A stretch of 64,000 nt of DNA from contig CM060955.1 in the NCBI GenBank assembly GCA_030765055.1, positions 103,402,201 to 103,466,200 of the forward strand, written 5' to 3'. Made by a program: the position numbers and the translations under genes. Position 1 is the stretch's first letter. Each line of letters opens with the position of its first letter. The notes below the pieces were generated by a model. The model searched no databases and had not been told where the DNA came from. It worked only from the letters and a program-made list of their open reading frames with translations. Below, in pieces: positions 46,689 to 58,615 of this stretch. The stretch comes from Mantis religiosa (lineage: Eukaryota > Arthropoda > Insecta > Mantodea > Mantidae).

Positions 46689-46997
46689 CTTTTTCTTATA
46701 AATTGTCTGGGATCGCGATTTAATGTAAAACTTGTAAACATCTTCAATTAAATGGTCCGATAGATTTAATGATTTAGGCAAAGATATTTATTTAAAAAAA
46801 ACCACCACGTAATGAATTTTGAAATACCGGCAGTCGATTCTGTTTTTAAATTTGTTTTATTTTCAGGATTTGGTAGTACTAACAAGAGCATATTAACATC
46901 TAGTGTTCGTAACGATAGCGACAGCTTTATTGTTTCCGGCTGAACATGTGTATAAGTTTTACATGAAATCGCGATCCCGGGCAATTTATAAGAAAAG
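46689..46997. mobile_element. MITE with ~53-bp inverted repeats, TA target
   Basis: 309 bp flanked by TA (46687-46688, 46998-46999). Ends: left CTTTTTCTTATAAATTGTCT, continuing through GGGATCGCGATTTAATG to TTGTAAACAT at ~46742. The right end is the reverse complement with few differences (GGGATCGCGATTTCATG). It is non-coding and of the Tc1/mariner type by its TA target. Confidence 0.85.
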
Positions 46998-46999
46998 TA

Positions 47000-48919
47000 T
47001 GATTTTATTATGAGATAACTGAAGCTTTAAGTTATAAATTCTTATATTTGTATATAAACTAGAGTTAAGGTTTGGTGTGTTTGGGGACTATGTCTTTTTT
47101 TAATTGAGAGTCGAAATAAATAACAGTGCAGAAACAAGAGTAGAAATAATATCATGTAAGAGGTTAAAACCAAGAATATTAGAATATTCCTGGCTTTCCT
47201 TACTACCGAAAAATATTTAATAATCTATAATTTTGTTTTTATTTTCAGGTAAGAAACGATGTACAATTATCTGTGGTTCTTCAAAACAGTAAGTGTTATT
47301 TTCACTGTTTAAGTAACTAGTGCATGGTTAGTTTATAAATGTAGAGCAATAATTATTTACATACGAGGAAAATATCTAATTTGATTTTCCTATTTGGACA
47401 ACTTTATTGAAAGCACATCAAAAGGTGCTTTCATTTAGCTTCAAAGAATGAAATAAGCCTCAGAGTAGGGCAAAGTTGTAGATATAAAGTTAATACTGGT
47501 GGCTTTTAGCATCATTTATATTGCATTATTGTTTCATTTATGTTCGGGTACGATTATGGTACTTCACAATGACCATATCTGTTCCTTTAGGTTAGAAATT
47601 CATTATACCTAAACCAATTACTCTAACATGTGCACATGGTTTGAGAAATAGCTGCATTCTAAAATACGATGTCGAGAATTCACAGGACATTTTAAGATCT
47701 GAGTCGCCCAAGATAAAAATGAATTTTGGACATGACAGCATGTGTGTATGTGTGTGTGTGTGGTTGTGCGTGAATAGTATGACTTAAAGGCGTGAGTTGA
47801 GATAAATTCTAAGATATAAGAGAGATTTGACCCCCCACTTTACACATTATGTGTAACATGTTTCAAAAATTAGAGTTTCTAAAATTTTTACTGTAATAAT
47901 TGTAATTAAAACACAATGTTAAATGTATTTAACAGATAATATTCTATATACTGGATTTACGTGCTATGGACTTTGAATTTTTTTATTATTATTATCCAAA
48001 TAACATTTTATATAATCTTGTAAAATTGGTAAACCTTACGTGATAGGTAAAAGCGTACAGAACAAAATTAGAGCATCTCTTTCAAGTGCACAATTTATTC
48101 GAAATAAGGTATGACATAAGTCATTTCTTTAATTCTTCTTGACACTCAACTGTTTCTAGTGCTTATATGGAAAAGCTATGGGATATCAAGGCCAGCGTGC
48201 AGCATTCATTTGTTTATATTTTATTATTGCTTTCGCCTTTTTATATATATGAAACGAAATAAATAATGTACCAATTTGAGTAAAGGCTTATTTCAGTTAA
48301 AATGAAGTAGATATCAGAATAGGCACTCCTAAGAAAGTTATCTTTATTGGTACCAAATAATAAATGAGGGGATGGATACAGTCATAAAAATGTAGCACAG
48401 CCAATTTAAGACCCTTCTTGATTTTTTTTTTTTCTTTTTAGGGAAAGAAAATAAGAAAGGAACAACTTACAACTGTTATATAATGTTTAGCTCTGAGCAA
48501 GAAGAAATGCGAACATTCAGTTGTCTAACTACATGAGAAGCTATAAGTGCCTTAAGTGTTTCAAATTAGTCTGAATGCTGTCTTTTAAGAGGAGGGACAT
48601 GGGTGAAGCTTCTATTTCCCAGACACGCTCAACTCTTAGCTTCTCATTTCTAATTTTAACATCCTGTAGCTTAGGAGCTCTTAATTACTGAAAAAATTTA
48701 GAATGGAAGCATATTGCAAGCTGAAAGTACGATATGAGTTGGAGATATGAGAGAATGTACGATACATACATAAAACTTACTACTCATATATAAACCTGAA
48801 CCATTTACGCTATAATTTCCCTTTGAAAGCCCGTAGAATTTCGATATTTCTTTTAATGTCAGTGGCTCTGGAAGAGTTGACAACTTTGAAAATTGTTGAA
48901 ATTTCTTTGATACGACTGT
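47000..48919. other. AT-rich unique sequence
   Basis: No repeat or long coding frame. It contains a splice-like motif at 47230-47294, listed separately. Confidence 0.5.
47230..47294 (+). promoter_or_regulatory. Candidate recursive splice site / micro-exon
   Basis: TTTTGTTTTTATTTTCAG joins GTAAGA at 47248/47249: a strong 3' splice site fused to a 5' splice site, the form of ratchet points in long insect introns. A second perfect 5' splice motif GTAAGT begins at 47289, 40 nt downstream, as expected for exon definition of such sites. It could equally be a 40-nt exon or chance. Confidence 0.3.
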
Positions 48920-49440
48920 AGACACCGAAGTTTATATGGGATTCCGGTACATTTGTGGAGCAGCTGGATGATATCGAATTGAGAGAAGGTTACTTCCAGC
49001 AAGATGGAGCAGCGTGCCATACATGTGATGACACCATGGAACTTGTAACCAGTTTCTTTGATAATCGAATAATCGCAAAAGCTCTGTGGTTCCCCAGATC
49101 ACCGACCTAACCCCTCCGGATTCTTACTTGTGGGGGTATCTAAAAAATAGAGTGTACAAGAATAGCACACGGACAATTGATGTTCTCAAGAAATCCATTG
49201 GAACCTAAATAAGTAACATTGGCGAGGATACTCTCCGTAAAACTTCAGAGAATATGTTGAGATGAGTGCAAACATGTATAGATACTCATGGAGGATACTT
49301 CCAACATTTTCTCTGAGATGTAAATAGTGTTATGTAATCTCCCAATAATGGATTTGTTCTCCCATAGCTGCACATTTGTCCTATTATTGGTTCAAAAGTT
49401 ATGGCCTATTGAAATGGTTAAGGTTTATATGGATCGCACT
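48920..49440 (+). pseudogene. Tc1/mariner-like transposase C-terminal half with 3' inverted repeat
   Basis: FVEQLDDIELREGYFQQDGA (second catalytic Asp), then HTCDDTMELVTSFFDNRII, RSPT and DSYLWGYLKNRVYKN in shifting frames. It ends with a ~95-bp inverted-repeat arm terminating GGATCGCACT at 49440. Same family as the element at 58616. The 5' half is missing. Confidence 0.82.
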
Positions 49441-52400
49441 ATGATTTAACAATATGGTCTAATTTTAAGTCTCCATGGGTGACAAATAATTATTATCAAA
49501 TCACACCTACATACACACATATATACACACCCGCTACTGTTTATTGTTACTCGTATATAAGCTCTACAAACAGTTTTTGAGCAAGATATTTCTGCTTTCT
49601 TTAAGATAATCAAAATATACATTTGTAGTATTGTCACAAATGACTGTATTAATTACACTCTGGTGACTTGAGTAGTATGTGTGACGTCACTCCCTCCCCT
49701 CCTTTATCACTGGATGAATAATGTGTAAGAGAGAGACCCTCTCTCTTGGACTAGCTCTTGGCTGAATAGCACATATCTGTAGGCAACTCCACTTCTGGAT
49801 AGGTAAATAACCGTTATGGCCGCCTTTGTAATCTGCTTGTTGTAGTAAATATTCTTATTAAGTAAATTCCACATTTAATTAGCCTTACCCTACCTTTGTA
49901 GAAATGAAACCTTTATAGGAAAACCCCAACCTCTCGCCAAATTATTTAGTTCTACTCTGAGTGATTGCCCACGTGTTCGACCTGACCACGTGTTCCTTAA
50001 TTTTCACAAACTAAGATCAGGTCGTCACAGTATTGTTTATTTAGAAATATCGATACAATTTCAAGATAGTTAAGGAAACCGAATCTATACTAAGAAATTT
50101 AAAAGTGACTCGCAGTGCCTTTAAAATGTTTTTTTCCATGATATTGCAAGAGATAATGAATAGCGATAGGACTTACAAAACTTTCAGCTACTGAAACCAA
50201 TATTAACAGGTAAGAAGAACGTTTCCGATAACACTAAAGTTCAAGGAAGTAAGTTGTTTGCTTAAAAAGGGTCTAACTATTTGTCTATGTCTGAACGTTT
50301 AGCAGTAACACAAAAATATTCAGCTCTACTTGTAAATGAAGTAGATTTCTCAAATAAATAACAGGACATTTAACTGTCATGTAACCACTTTATTACGGGA
50401 ATATTTTATATACGTTTAGTTGTTTGAAAAAGTACAAAAACGAAAAACTGTTTTAAGTATTGGTAATTTGGGGTAAAGTATTCGGCGGAAACTTTTGGGC
50501 CGCCAGTGAGTTTTGGAATAATCGATTGTAGAAGAAAGTGTGCTTGTCACAGAAAACATATGACTGTAAAGCAACAATCGCATTGTTGCTTGCTTCCTCT
50601 AACACGGACGTGGAGGTAGAAAACGTATTATTATATTACACGAAAAACGATATGTAACCTGTAATACTTATTTTGTTTTTTCTGAACAATAATTAATAAT
50701 TTAGGAATATCTGTGAGTCCACATATTTTAAGAAAGATTCTTAAAATACCAAATTTGGTGTTGAAAAGTAATATCTTCCTAAGACGAACGAAGTTCATCA
50801 AATATACTTCCAAATCCTAAACTACCCCTTACATTGGATTTTTTTCGAACATTATATTCTCAAATGACTCAAAAATCTTTGATTAAAATACATCCCAAAC
50901 AAAACGCATATACTATGGGTTGCTCTGAGGGGGAATTGCAAATTAATTCGAAAATATTTTGTATATTTTGTTATAGCTGATAAATGACAAGATATAGAAT
51001 AAAACTTACTGCTCCAAAACGTATATATGTTTATTTCAAGCAATTTGCTTCCATGGCATAAGGCACTTCCGAAATATTCGTTGTTGGTTTATATTTTACA
51101 GTACTTAATGCTTTAAAGCACTACCTAGTTGAATTTTCGTTACGTTTTGGAAATGTCATGGGCTACCAATAAACACGTAGTAAGTTTTTAGAAACTTGAC
51201 AAATCCTACAGCTTAGAACAAAACAAGCGAAACTATTTTCTGAAATATTTCTGAATGTACTTGAAGAGGGAAAATGTTAGCAGAAATAGTTTGCATCTAT
51301 ACTTACTATGTAAAAATAAATTATAATAAGTTATAAAGTCAATGAATATATCACTGATGTTGTGCTTGTGTCTGTTTATTTGTCTGTCTCCAAAATAAAA
51401 GACAGCTACGTTATTTGAATATAAATCAACATTTCCTCACGAATGTCAGAGTTTAAAGTGCGTCTCTGGATATTTCTGTTGCACATTTTGATACATTTTT
51501 GTTTACTGTCTGCTGTAACTTTATTTACTACTACGTAAAGATATGTAAAGTATGCCAACTCAGAAACTTTTGCTTTAGTTTACGATGAGACGAGTGCATA
51601 TAACATTCATCTTGCTGAGCTGCCCCCGGAAGCCCTGGCGAAGTTTTTGTGTATTCTGGAATCTATAAAAGCAGACTATTCAAATTTCAATTTCAAGCTT
51701 TTTGCTGTGCCATTCCAGCAATACACGGAGAAATATATAAAGATGTGATTCCGCCTTCCCGAGGGAGATGAAGGGAAAGTGCCCTGAATATCGGCCGTCA
51801 AATCGCAGGGACAGAAAGAAAAGAAAGGGCTCTTTTTCTTCGCTCGGCCATTTATCATCCCAGGGTTGTCCTGCGACCTTCCACTTGGCAGCTTGCGCTC
51901 AGAGAGGAACAACTCAAGTTTAAGGTCTATTGATACACTTCCACGTGCTTCTTGTGCTACTTCATAAACTATCTTCTGTTGTATATTTCACGATTTATCA
52001 ACTACATCGTTATGTCCAAAGTAACTTCCGTTCGTATTTCCTGCTACAGGTAAGAGCGGTTAGAGCTTAATGGTGGAGGATTTCTATATGACCAACGTTC
52101 GCAAATTATGTCTATTAAACCTCCGGAGAAATAAGGAATGAGCCGAATGTGTAAAAAGAATGAGTGCATGTCAAGGTAGGCAGGCTTACTGCAGGAGTAC
52201 CAGAACTTTTCCAGGTTTGAACCTTCCAGAAAGGTTTTCGAACATACCTACAATGGCCGTCCTAACCTCATATACAGCTGACATGTGGCTAAAAAAAGAT
52301 GTCTCTCTTCAAATTACACCTACCACTTTGAAGAGCACATCTCTGAGGGTTCTGACCACTAAGATAGGCCCTGAGTTTTGAAAGAAGTAATCAAATAAGA

Positions 52401-52576
52401 AGGAAAAATGTGGCACCTAGTATTGTGTTGCGTGTATAGGCTGAGCAAGATCTGGAAATTACTATAATCATTATTATGTAACATTTATTTCCGGTGCCTT
52501 GAGTTTGGGCAGAGCTGTTTGTTGATGATTAAGCTTAAATTCTGCTGTCTGGCAAAACATGTACTTTGGACCGGTG
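49441..52576. other. AT-rich unique sequence
   Basis: No gene found in 3.1 kb. It includes a GC-richer patch at 51610-51920 without a usable frame, and CAG|GTAAG splice-like motifs at 50205 and 52047; the latter has a pyrimidine tract. Confidence 0.5.
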
Positions 52577-52726
52577 AATCACACATCCTGCTGATGAAGG
52601 GAAATAATGCTTAGGTGGCCAGTAACAGGTCTCAACATGTTCTCCATGTTGTAAACAATGAATCACACATCCTGCTTAGGTGGCCAGTAACAGGTTTAAA
52701 CATGTTCTCAATTATGTAAACAATGA
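52577..52726. repeat. Tandem duplication, ~83 and ~66 bp copies
   Basis: GAATCACACATCCTGCT ... GCTTAGGTGGCCAGTAACAG ... AACATGTTCT ... GTAAACAATG occurs twice in tandem. The second copy lacks a ~20-bp internal piece (GATGAAGGGAAATAATGC). Confidence 0.9.
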
Positions 52727-53779
52727 TTGCACAATATGTTGCAATCGTTGGGAGGAAATTAACAGTTAGCGTGGGAATCGCTGAGTTGGCTTTTGGGTGG
52801 GACCCCTATTTAAGCTTGGTTGAGTTAGCAGCCGGGGGACTTGACAGAGAGATTTGAGAAGGAACTTGCCGATGATTTCTATAAATATCAACAAGAGCTT
52901 ATTTTAAAGTGCTACTATGAGTAAGATCGCCAGCAGGGTGCAGCAGACCGTACATCTCTTGCCAGTTGAACAAGGTCCAGCCATACAAACAACGCATCTC
53001 TAAAGGTATAGTTGCATTATGTTATTACGTATTTAAATGTTACTAAAGCGCCCCTGATCGCATCCAGATCCAGGGACTGCCCTGTAGAAACACTAGGCAT
53101 CCCTTAAATACAGTTACTCAGTTCATTCTGAAGTAGATGTTTTTTTTCTGCTCTACCTTATCCTTAGCTACACTCCCAGTTACATGGGGTTAAAGGTTAA
53201 AATCACTTACCTGTTAAAGCCCTACAATACCTGGTAGTTTTGTCACGTAGCATATGATCTTGGCACCGGGTTCCAAACCCTGTACCTTTCCACCTATCGC
53301 AATTCCTATCAACCCCACAAAATCATCATGTAACAGTATAATACAACCACCAATTAGCTTACAGTCCTGAGATAACCTCGAACAAACCTAAGGTAAGAGT
53401 GGTTTCTCCAAAGAGAGTCAAAACTGGGATGTTCGAATAAAATCCTGAGATACTCCTGGGTGGAGGATGCCTACTCCTGAGGTTCGGCAAAGGAAGATAA
53501 TTGTAGTGCTGCTGAACTGTTTATTTAAAAGAACACTGGTTTGAAGTTTAACCAAATTTCATTTGTTATATTCATGACACGTTTTCTATCCATTCTTCAA
53601 CAAACTTTTAATAGAAAACCTTATTCTTTCATCAACTTCTTGTTTATCAGTGCAAACATTCGCAGAATTAGTTTAATTGCCTAATTACTTACATACAATA
53701 TATTTAATGGATGCTTAAAACGACATCCTGCTAAACCCAGGAGGATAGAAGTAACGCAAAAGCTCCAGAATATTATATC
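52727..53779. other. Unassigned stretch
   Basis: No gene found. A TATTTAAGC box with GC-richer sequence at 52795-52860 resembles a core promoter or LTR piece, but no LTR ends or target duplication were seen. Confidence 0.45.
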
Positions 53780-54720
53780 TAAACCAAACTCTTGTGAAAC
53801 CTGGACATTAAGAACCAGAAAAGGACAAGATTGGAAGCAGCTCAAATAACATTTTTACGACCACTTTTGGGAAATAACTGGAAGAGAAAACATTAGAAAC
53901 ACTATAGTAAAAGAACAGTTAATGGAAGAAAATATTACTTAACAAATTCGGAGGTATCAGAAAGGATGGTAAGAACAAGTTCTACAAACTCCCCCTTCAA
54001 GTCATTGTCGCGAGGCATTATTTTGCTACTGCGTAGATGAGCACCGAGATAGAAGCAGGGAGTGAAAGAGACAGATAGCGTCAAGCCACGCCCGTGGACC
54101 GACTAGCCCTGAACACTTGCCGAAAGAGAGAGAAAGAGAGGGAGCAAGAGAGGAAGAAAGAGACAAAGACAATTCCATGATGTTCTCACTACATCAAGAA
54201 AGATCGTGCTAGATCAATAGTTTTCGAGAAACCTCGGCAACTTTTGAGAAACGATGGTTCGGTTATGAAAGCTACTGGACTGGACTGGACTTTCAGAGTC
54301 GTATAGTAAGAGCTGCTAGTCAGTGAATGGAGTTGCAGATGTGCAATGCGTGGACATTTTAACTGTACCACAGTTGCGAGTTGAGCTGTTAATTGTGTGC
54401 GTGCAGCTATTTGAAGTGTGCCGCGGGTTAATTCTTTCGTTTGTTTATGTGTGGTGAAGCAACCAGAGACAACTATGTGTATGACATCAATTTAGAGCCT
54501 GTACGGGTGTGTTTCTACTGAAATAAACGGCATTTTGAACTTCTGCAAACTTGAATTTTAATTTTACGAACCCAAAAAGTGGCAATATCCATGGCAAGCT
54601 TTATTTTATTAACCTTCAGGAAGACGAAGTTGGTGGACAACGAAATAAGTCTGACGGTCTGAACCTCGTGAGGAAGAAGAGGAATAAGAAGCCTAATTGC
54701 TTTAGGCATGCAGTCATTAA
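53780..54720 (+). pseudogene. LINE C-terminus relic split by an LTR
   Basis: SCETWTLRTRKGQDWKQLK-like lead, EITGRENIRNTIVKEQLMEE, then KSYKLPLQV-type sequence up to 54005. After the LTR: HGKPYFINLQEDEVGGQRNK and a GAGGAAGAAGAGG tail near 54670. The order matches the minus-strand relic at 24.3-24.6 kb (RIRNTVIAEQLTEENI, PLQGIHGKPYFMNLQ). Confidence 0.78.
54006..54584 (+). mobile_element. Solo LTR (subfamily 3) inside the LINE relic
   Basis: Starts TGTCGCGAGGCATTATTTTG and ends in the U5 end (TTTTACGAACCCAAAAAGTG, GCA). It has a purine-rich GAAAGAGAGAGAAAGAGAGG block in U3 and GAAATAAACGG near the end. Flanks TCAT and ATAT do not match, but the uninterrupted LINE relative at 24.43 kb reads CAAGGTATCC at this site, suggesting an original GTAT target that has decayed. 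Confidence 0.83.
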
Positions 54721-55599
54721 TAGATGATAAGCGGATCCTTGTATGATAGCCTTGAAATTCTGTTCTCTTTCAATATACCACAAGAGAAAATAGCGATTTT
54801 GTACCTGAAACCTTCTAAATAAATGGAAATGATAAATGCCACAAAATATTTACTTGGCATAAAGTGTGTGGCTTAACCGGGATACTAACATTTGTTCAGT
54901 ACTCTTTTGAACCTTCTGGTCCTATGAGCCAACATTTTGGCTGTAAAATACGTGACGCTAACATCACCCTCCTATATCGATGATTCGATGATCATTCGCC
55001 TCGACCCTTGGATGTGAGGTCAACAGCCAAGGTGGTAGGAGGCGACACTTTGCGGTCTGTACTGCCATAGCATTTATTTTGTTTAATATTTTGACTTTCT
55101 ATTAAAGTTTTCCAATTATAATGAAAGTTACGATTTTAAGGAGCCTTTTCTACTTTATTTGTTTTAACAAGAGTAATATCATACTGTTCGCCAACGCAAA
55201 GAAAGTCTCTGGCAGGAATTTGCCTCCCTTACACAGTGAATGTGTGTGACAGAATTCGTGCTACACAAGGAGCAGAACCGCCCTAGTCACTCAGTATATT
55301 AAAACCTAGAAGACTATTCACAGAAGTACAAGTCATCAGAAACTACCAGGCAGGGTATTGTAACAGAGCCTAATCCGCCTTGCGCCCTATTTCGCTGGGA
55401 CTTGCTTTGCTGTGGCAAACTATATTTAGACTATCCCCATTTATGGTATTTTTATGAACGGAATTCCAGTTAAACTTATAAATATATATTTAATGATACA
55501 CAGAGTGCTTTATGTAGACCTGTAATGCTTTTTTCATTAACTGTTTCAAATCGAACTGTGCTAGCAACAACTTATTATACCTAAATTGTAGAGGAAATT
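54721..55599. other. Unassigned region
   Basis: No gene or repeat recognised. Confidence 0.5.
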
Positions 55600-56049
55600 T
55601 GGGAGTTTATTTACCTCTATAGCAAATGTTGAAAATGTCCTACATCCTGCATAAAGCACAACTCAGCCCGTCGTTCCATATTACTGGCCACTCCTTGGAG
55701 GACTGCGGTCAACAGCTTAGATCTTCTGTGTGATGTGCTTTAGATCGTTCAATGTTTGGGGACGGGTGGTGTAAACCCTATCTTTTAGGTAACCCCAAAC
55801 AATGAAGTCCGGAAATGTCAAATCCGGTGATCTCGGTGACCACAGTTTCCTGGAGATTATCCGATCGGCATGTAGCGCCATCTTGCTGAAAATATCCTTG
55901 AAACAGCTCTACATCGTCCAGTTGCTCAAAAAACTCCACGAAAATCAGTCGGTACTCTGCAGTGTTCACAGTCTGGTTAAAAGCATTGTTCCCACTAAAC
56001 TCTGTGTGCATTATAACCGGGTGCATACGTGCTTCATGGATGATATGTG

Positions 56050-56759
56050 GCTTTTTGATGACCTAAAGGTCCAGAGGTCCAGAGGTAGTCCTAGTCGGGC
56101 GGGGCTATTTTTCTTTTTCCCCGTCCGGGTGTCTTATTCCGCAGTACCTAGCCGCTTTGCGGCTTAACCTGCAAAATGAGCAAATGGTTTCATGTTCTGC
56201 TGGGGTGTTTAAATTTTTGGGAATTTTGGAATGGGATGCCCTTGTTTAATTTTCTCATAGGCAGCTGCACTTAAGCGTTCCCCAGTTTTGGGAGACACGA
56301 TTTAAAGTTTTTGTTCCGTTTTGGTTACGGGTTGCATATCGCTTGATCCATCAGGCGTAAAAATGGGTCCTAGAGATATCTGGGGGTTCTCTTGGGTTAA
56401 CCAAGGGGCCCCAAGACGTCTCTTGGTAGTCCGAAGGATGGCAAGCGTCTTTGATCCCTCTGGTCATACCTACCCAGGGAGTTCACTAAAGGGTTGGGGT
56501 GATTTTGGATTTTGTCGTACATTGATCGTGCGCTCTCGCGGATGACATCGACAATGAACGGGATCTGGGAGTGCTTATGTAGGATATGAGTAGGAAATCT
56601 CCAGTCTTTATCGTATATGATACGAAGTGACTTGTTCTGCAGCGTCTGGAGCCTAACGAAAGTGGCATTAGCCACTGTTCCCCAGATCTCACAGCCGTAC
56701 AGAATCATAGGCGGAATGATCGCCCGATACAGCTGGAGTTTGAGTCGGATGGGCATAGT
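56050..56759 (-). mobile_element. Jockey-like LINE C-terminal fragment
   Basis: Minus frame from 56756: MPIRLKLQLYRAIIPPMILY, GCEIWGTVANATFVRLQTLQ, NKSLRIIYDKDWRFPTHILH and MYDKIQNHPNPLVNSLGRYD. This L-Y-x-x-x-I-x-P-x-x-x-Y-G-x-x-x-W-G pattern is the thumb/C-terminal end of jockey-type RTs. A decayed, GC-richer 3' UTR follows to ~56050. It is nested in the Tc1-like transposase. Confidence 0.82.
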
Positions 56760-57231
56760 TGAGCGGAAAATAGGGTATGACCTAAAAGCTCCGTGAGTTC
56801 ACATAACCGGATAAATGGATCTGTGAACCCTGTGATGGACAATATGGCAGGATTTTGTACAGTAAACGTCTGAAACCAACGATAATAACTCAATATTTCA
56901 TCTTTAACTGGTCCCTGTAGCTGATGAACAACCGTAACCCTGTATGGCTTTAGGTCTGCACTTTTTGCACGTGAGTAGGTGTACCTTTTCTCCTGCAGCA
57001 AACATCTCAATGAGTTTTTGAGTGAATGCTCCAGTCGTGCTTTTACGTCAACAACAACCGTGGTAAGCTTAGATGAACGATGCTTGCCTTTTTCACTCAC
57101 CAGAGATCCTGTTACTTCCTTTTGGTTTACCATTCCCAGTAATATGTTTCCTTTAGGAGGATTGCGAATATCAAATTCTCTCTGGTATGCACTTTGAATA
57201 GCTGTAATTGAATTAGTAATCCAACATCGCT

Positions 57232-57473
57232 GGCCGCGCCGTGGCTCAGTGGTTAGACCGCTTGGCTCGCACCAAGGCGGCCCGGGTTCGATCCCAGGCG
57301 ACCGCAAAGTGAGATTTGTGGTAGACAACACGGCACTGGGCGGGTTTTCTCCGGGAGCTCCAGTTTTCCCCACCATTTCATTCCACCGGTGCTCCATGTT
57401 CATCTCATGTATCATCAGTGTCACCGCCTGCTGTGCCATATGTAGTAAAAGCGGGCGTTAAACACTACACATT
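57232..57473 (+). repeat. SINE family C with 11-bp TSD
   Basis: 242 bp flanked by CCAACATCGCT (57221-57231, 57474-57484). Head GCCGTGGCTCAGTGGTTAGA (box A) and CCCGGGTTCGATCCCAGGCG (box B). Body GACCGCAAAGTGAGATTTGT, GGGCGGGTTTTCTCCGGGAG, CATGTTCATCTCATG. It splits the N-terminal transposase region and is the reference copy of family C. Confidence 0.92.
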
Positions 57474-57570
57474 TCCAACATCGCTTCACAAGGAAGAGTC
57501 GTTTAATTAATGTTTATTGCATTTTCACTTTGACTAAAACAAAATGTCGAAAACATCTCCCAACAATAGC

Positions 57571-58346
57571 TACTAGGAATAAAACAAACACATTTGCGCA
57601 TCTAGTGACAAGGAATTGAAACTCCAGAACTATCTACTTAATTTGGAGCTAAAATTGGGTCATTGAATGAATTTCTAAATGTATAATTAAAGAAAGAATT
57701 GTGTGATTTCGATATGTCACGCTGCATAAAGTGTCAGAGAAAATGATTGGATTTAACGCTAAAAATTAATAAAACAGGCTTTAAAACCCTAATTGATTGA
57801 ATAATGATGACATCAGTACTTCTTGAGCAAAAGACTTCCACTGTAGTCCAGGGGAACTATATACAAATTGAATAATTAAAATGGGGTACCGTAGTGTCCA
57901 CATATTTTATATCAGGAGAGGTATAAACCTACTACATGTAATATTCGTAGCGTTAACACTATGGAAACACTGTTAAATTGCAGTCAGTATTCCAGTGTGC
58001 TTTAATTAGCTCTATATATTTCTTATGGTAAATTTTGGTCTGTTCTATTATAGAAATGCAATCAAAAGCAATGATAAACACTTAATGTTCTGCTCTTACA
58101 TTAATAGCCATGTTTCCTTAAAAAAAAAAGGTATTGAAAGAGTAGTAGGGTTTGGAGGATTCTCTTCTTTTAGCGTAGCTAAGTTCTCGCAAATACCTAG
58201 AAACGATCTCTACACCCACACAAAAACATTTTTATATGTTCGTTTATCTTAGAGAATCCCAGAAGTGCATTTCGTTTGTAACGTCAATATCAAAATTGAC
58301 TTCGTTATAAAATCCTCCTTATTTATACATTTCATTTGTAGATAAG
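57571..58346. other. AT-rich unique sequence
   Basis: No gene or repeat recognised. Confidence 0.5.
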
Positions 58347-58588
58347 CCCGTCTCGGTAGCAAGGTGGTTGAATGTCTGCCTCACGTTCAAGAGGCCCCGA
58401 GTTCGAATCTTGGTCAGAGTGAGCTACCTGGATAACGTTTTTCCGTGGTTTTCCCTTATCCTAAAAGACGAATGTTGGGTAGCTCTAAGCTCTATGGACC
58501 CTGGGCTCATTTGCGCATCATTTCACCCATTTCATTCATCGTCCGTTATGACAACGTTGGAGGACGTAAAATTACAAAAAAAAAAAAT
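58347..58588 (+). repeat. SINE family A
   Basis: GCCCGTCTCGGTAGCAAGG head, CGAGTTCGAATCTTGGTCAG box B, TTCCGTGGTTTTCCCTTATC, CATTTCATTCATCGTCCG, CGTAAAATTAC and an A12-type tail ending ~58588. Confidence 0.92.
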
Positions 58589-58615
58589 TGTACATAAAAT
58601 AGAGACCCTATTCTA

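Larger units (their letters stand above)
55600..57570 (-). pseudogene. Tc1/mariner-like transposase, split by a LINE and a SINE
   Basis: Minus strand. The N-terminal HTH part spans ~57570-56760: SITAIQSAYQREFDIRNPPK, GSLVSEKGKHRSSKL, LKNSLRCLLQEKRYTYSRAK, LKPYRVTVVHQLQGPV, YYRWFQTFTVQNPAILS, then GFTD with the first catalytic Asp, followed by a frameshift. The C-terminal part spans ~56040-55600: SGNNAFNQTVNTAEYRLIFV, FFEQLDDVELFQGYFQQDGA with the second Asp, and further shifted sequence. It is related to the transposases at 48920 and 58616. Confidence 0.8.

Noticed and set aside
52474..53100. Possible LTR around the TATTTAAGC box
   Set aside because: No TG...CA pair, no target duplication and no similarity to the other LTRs here.
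56705..57439. A single 244-codon minus-strand protein
   Set aside because: It is a chimera of an antisense SINE, a transposase N-terminal part and a frameshifted end; the SINE target duplication shows the join is secondary.
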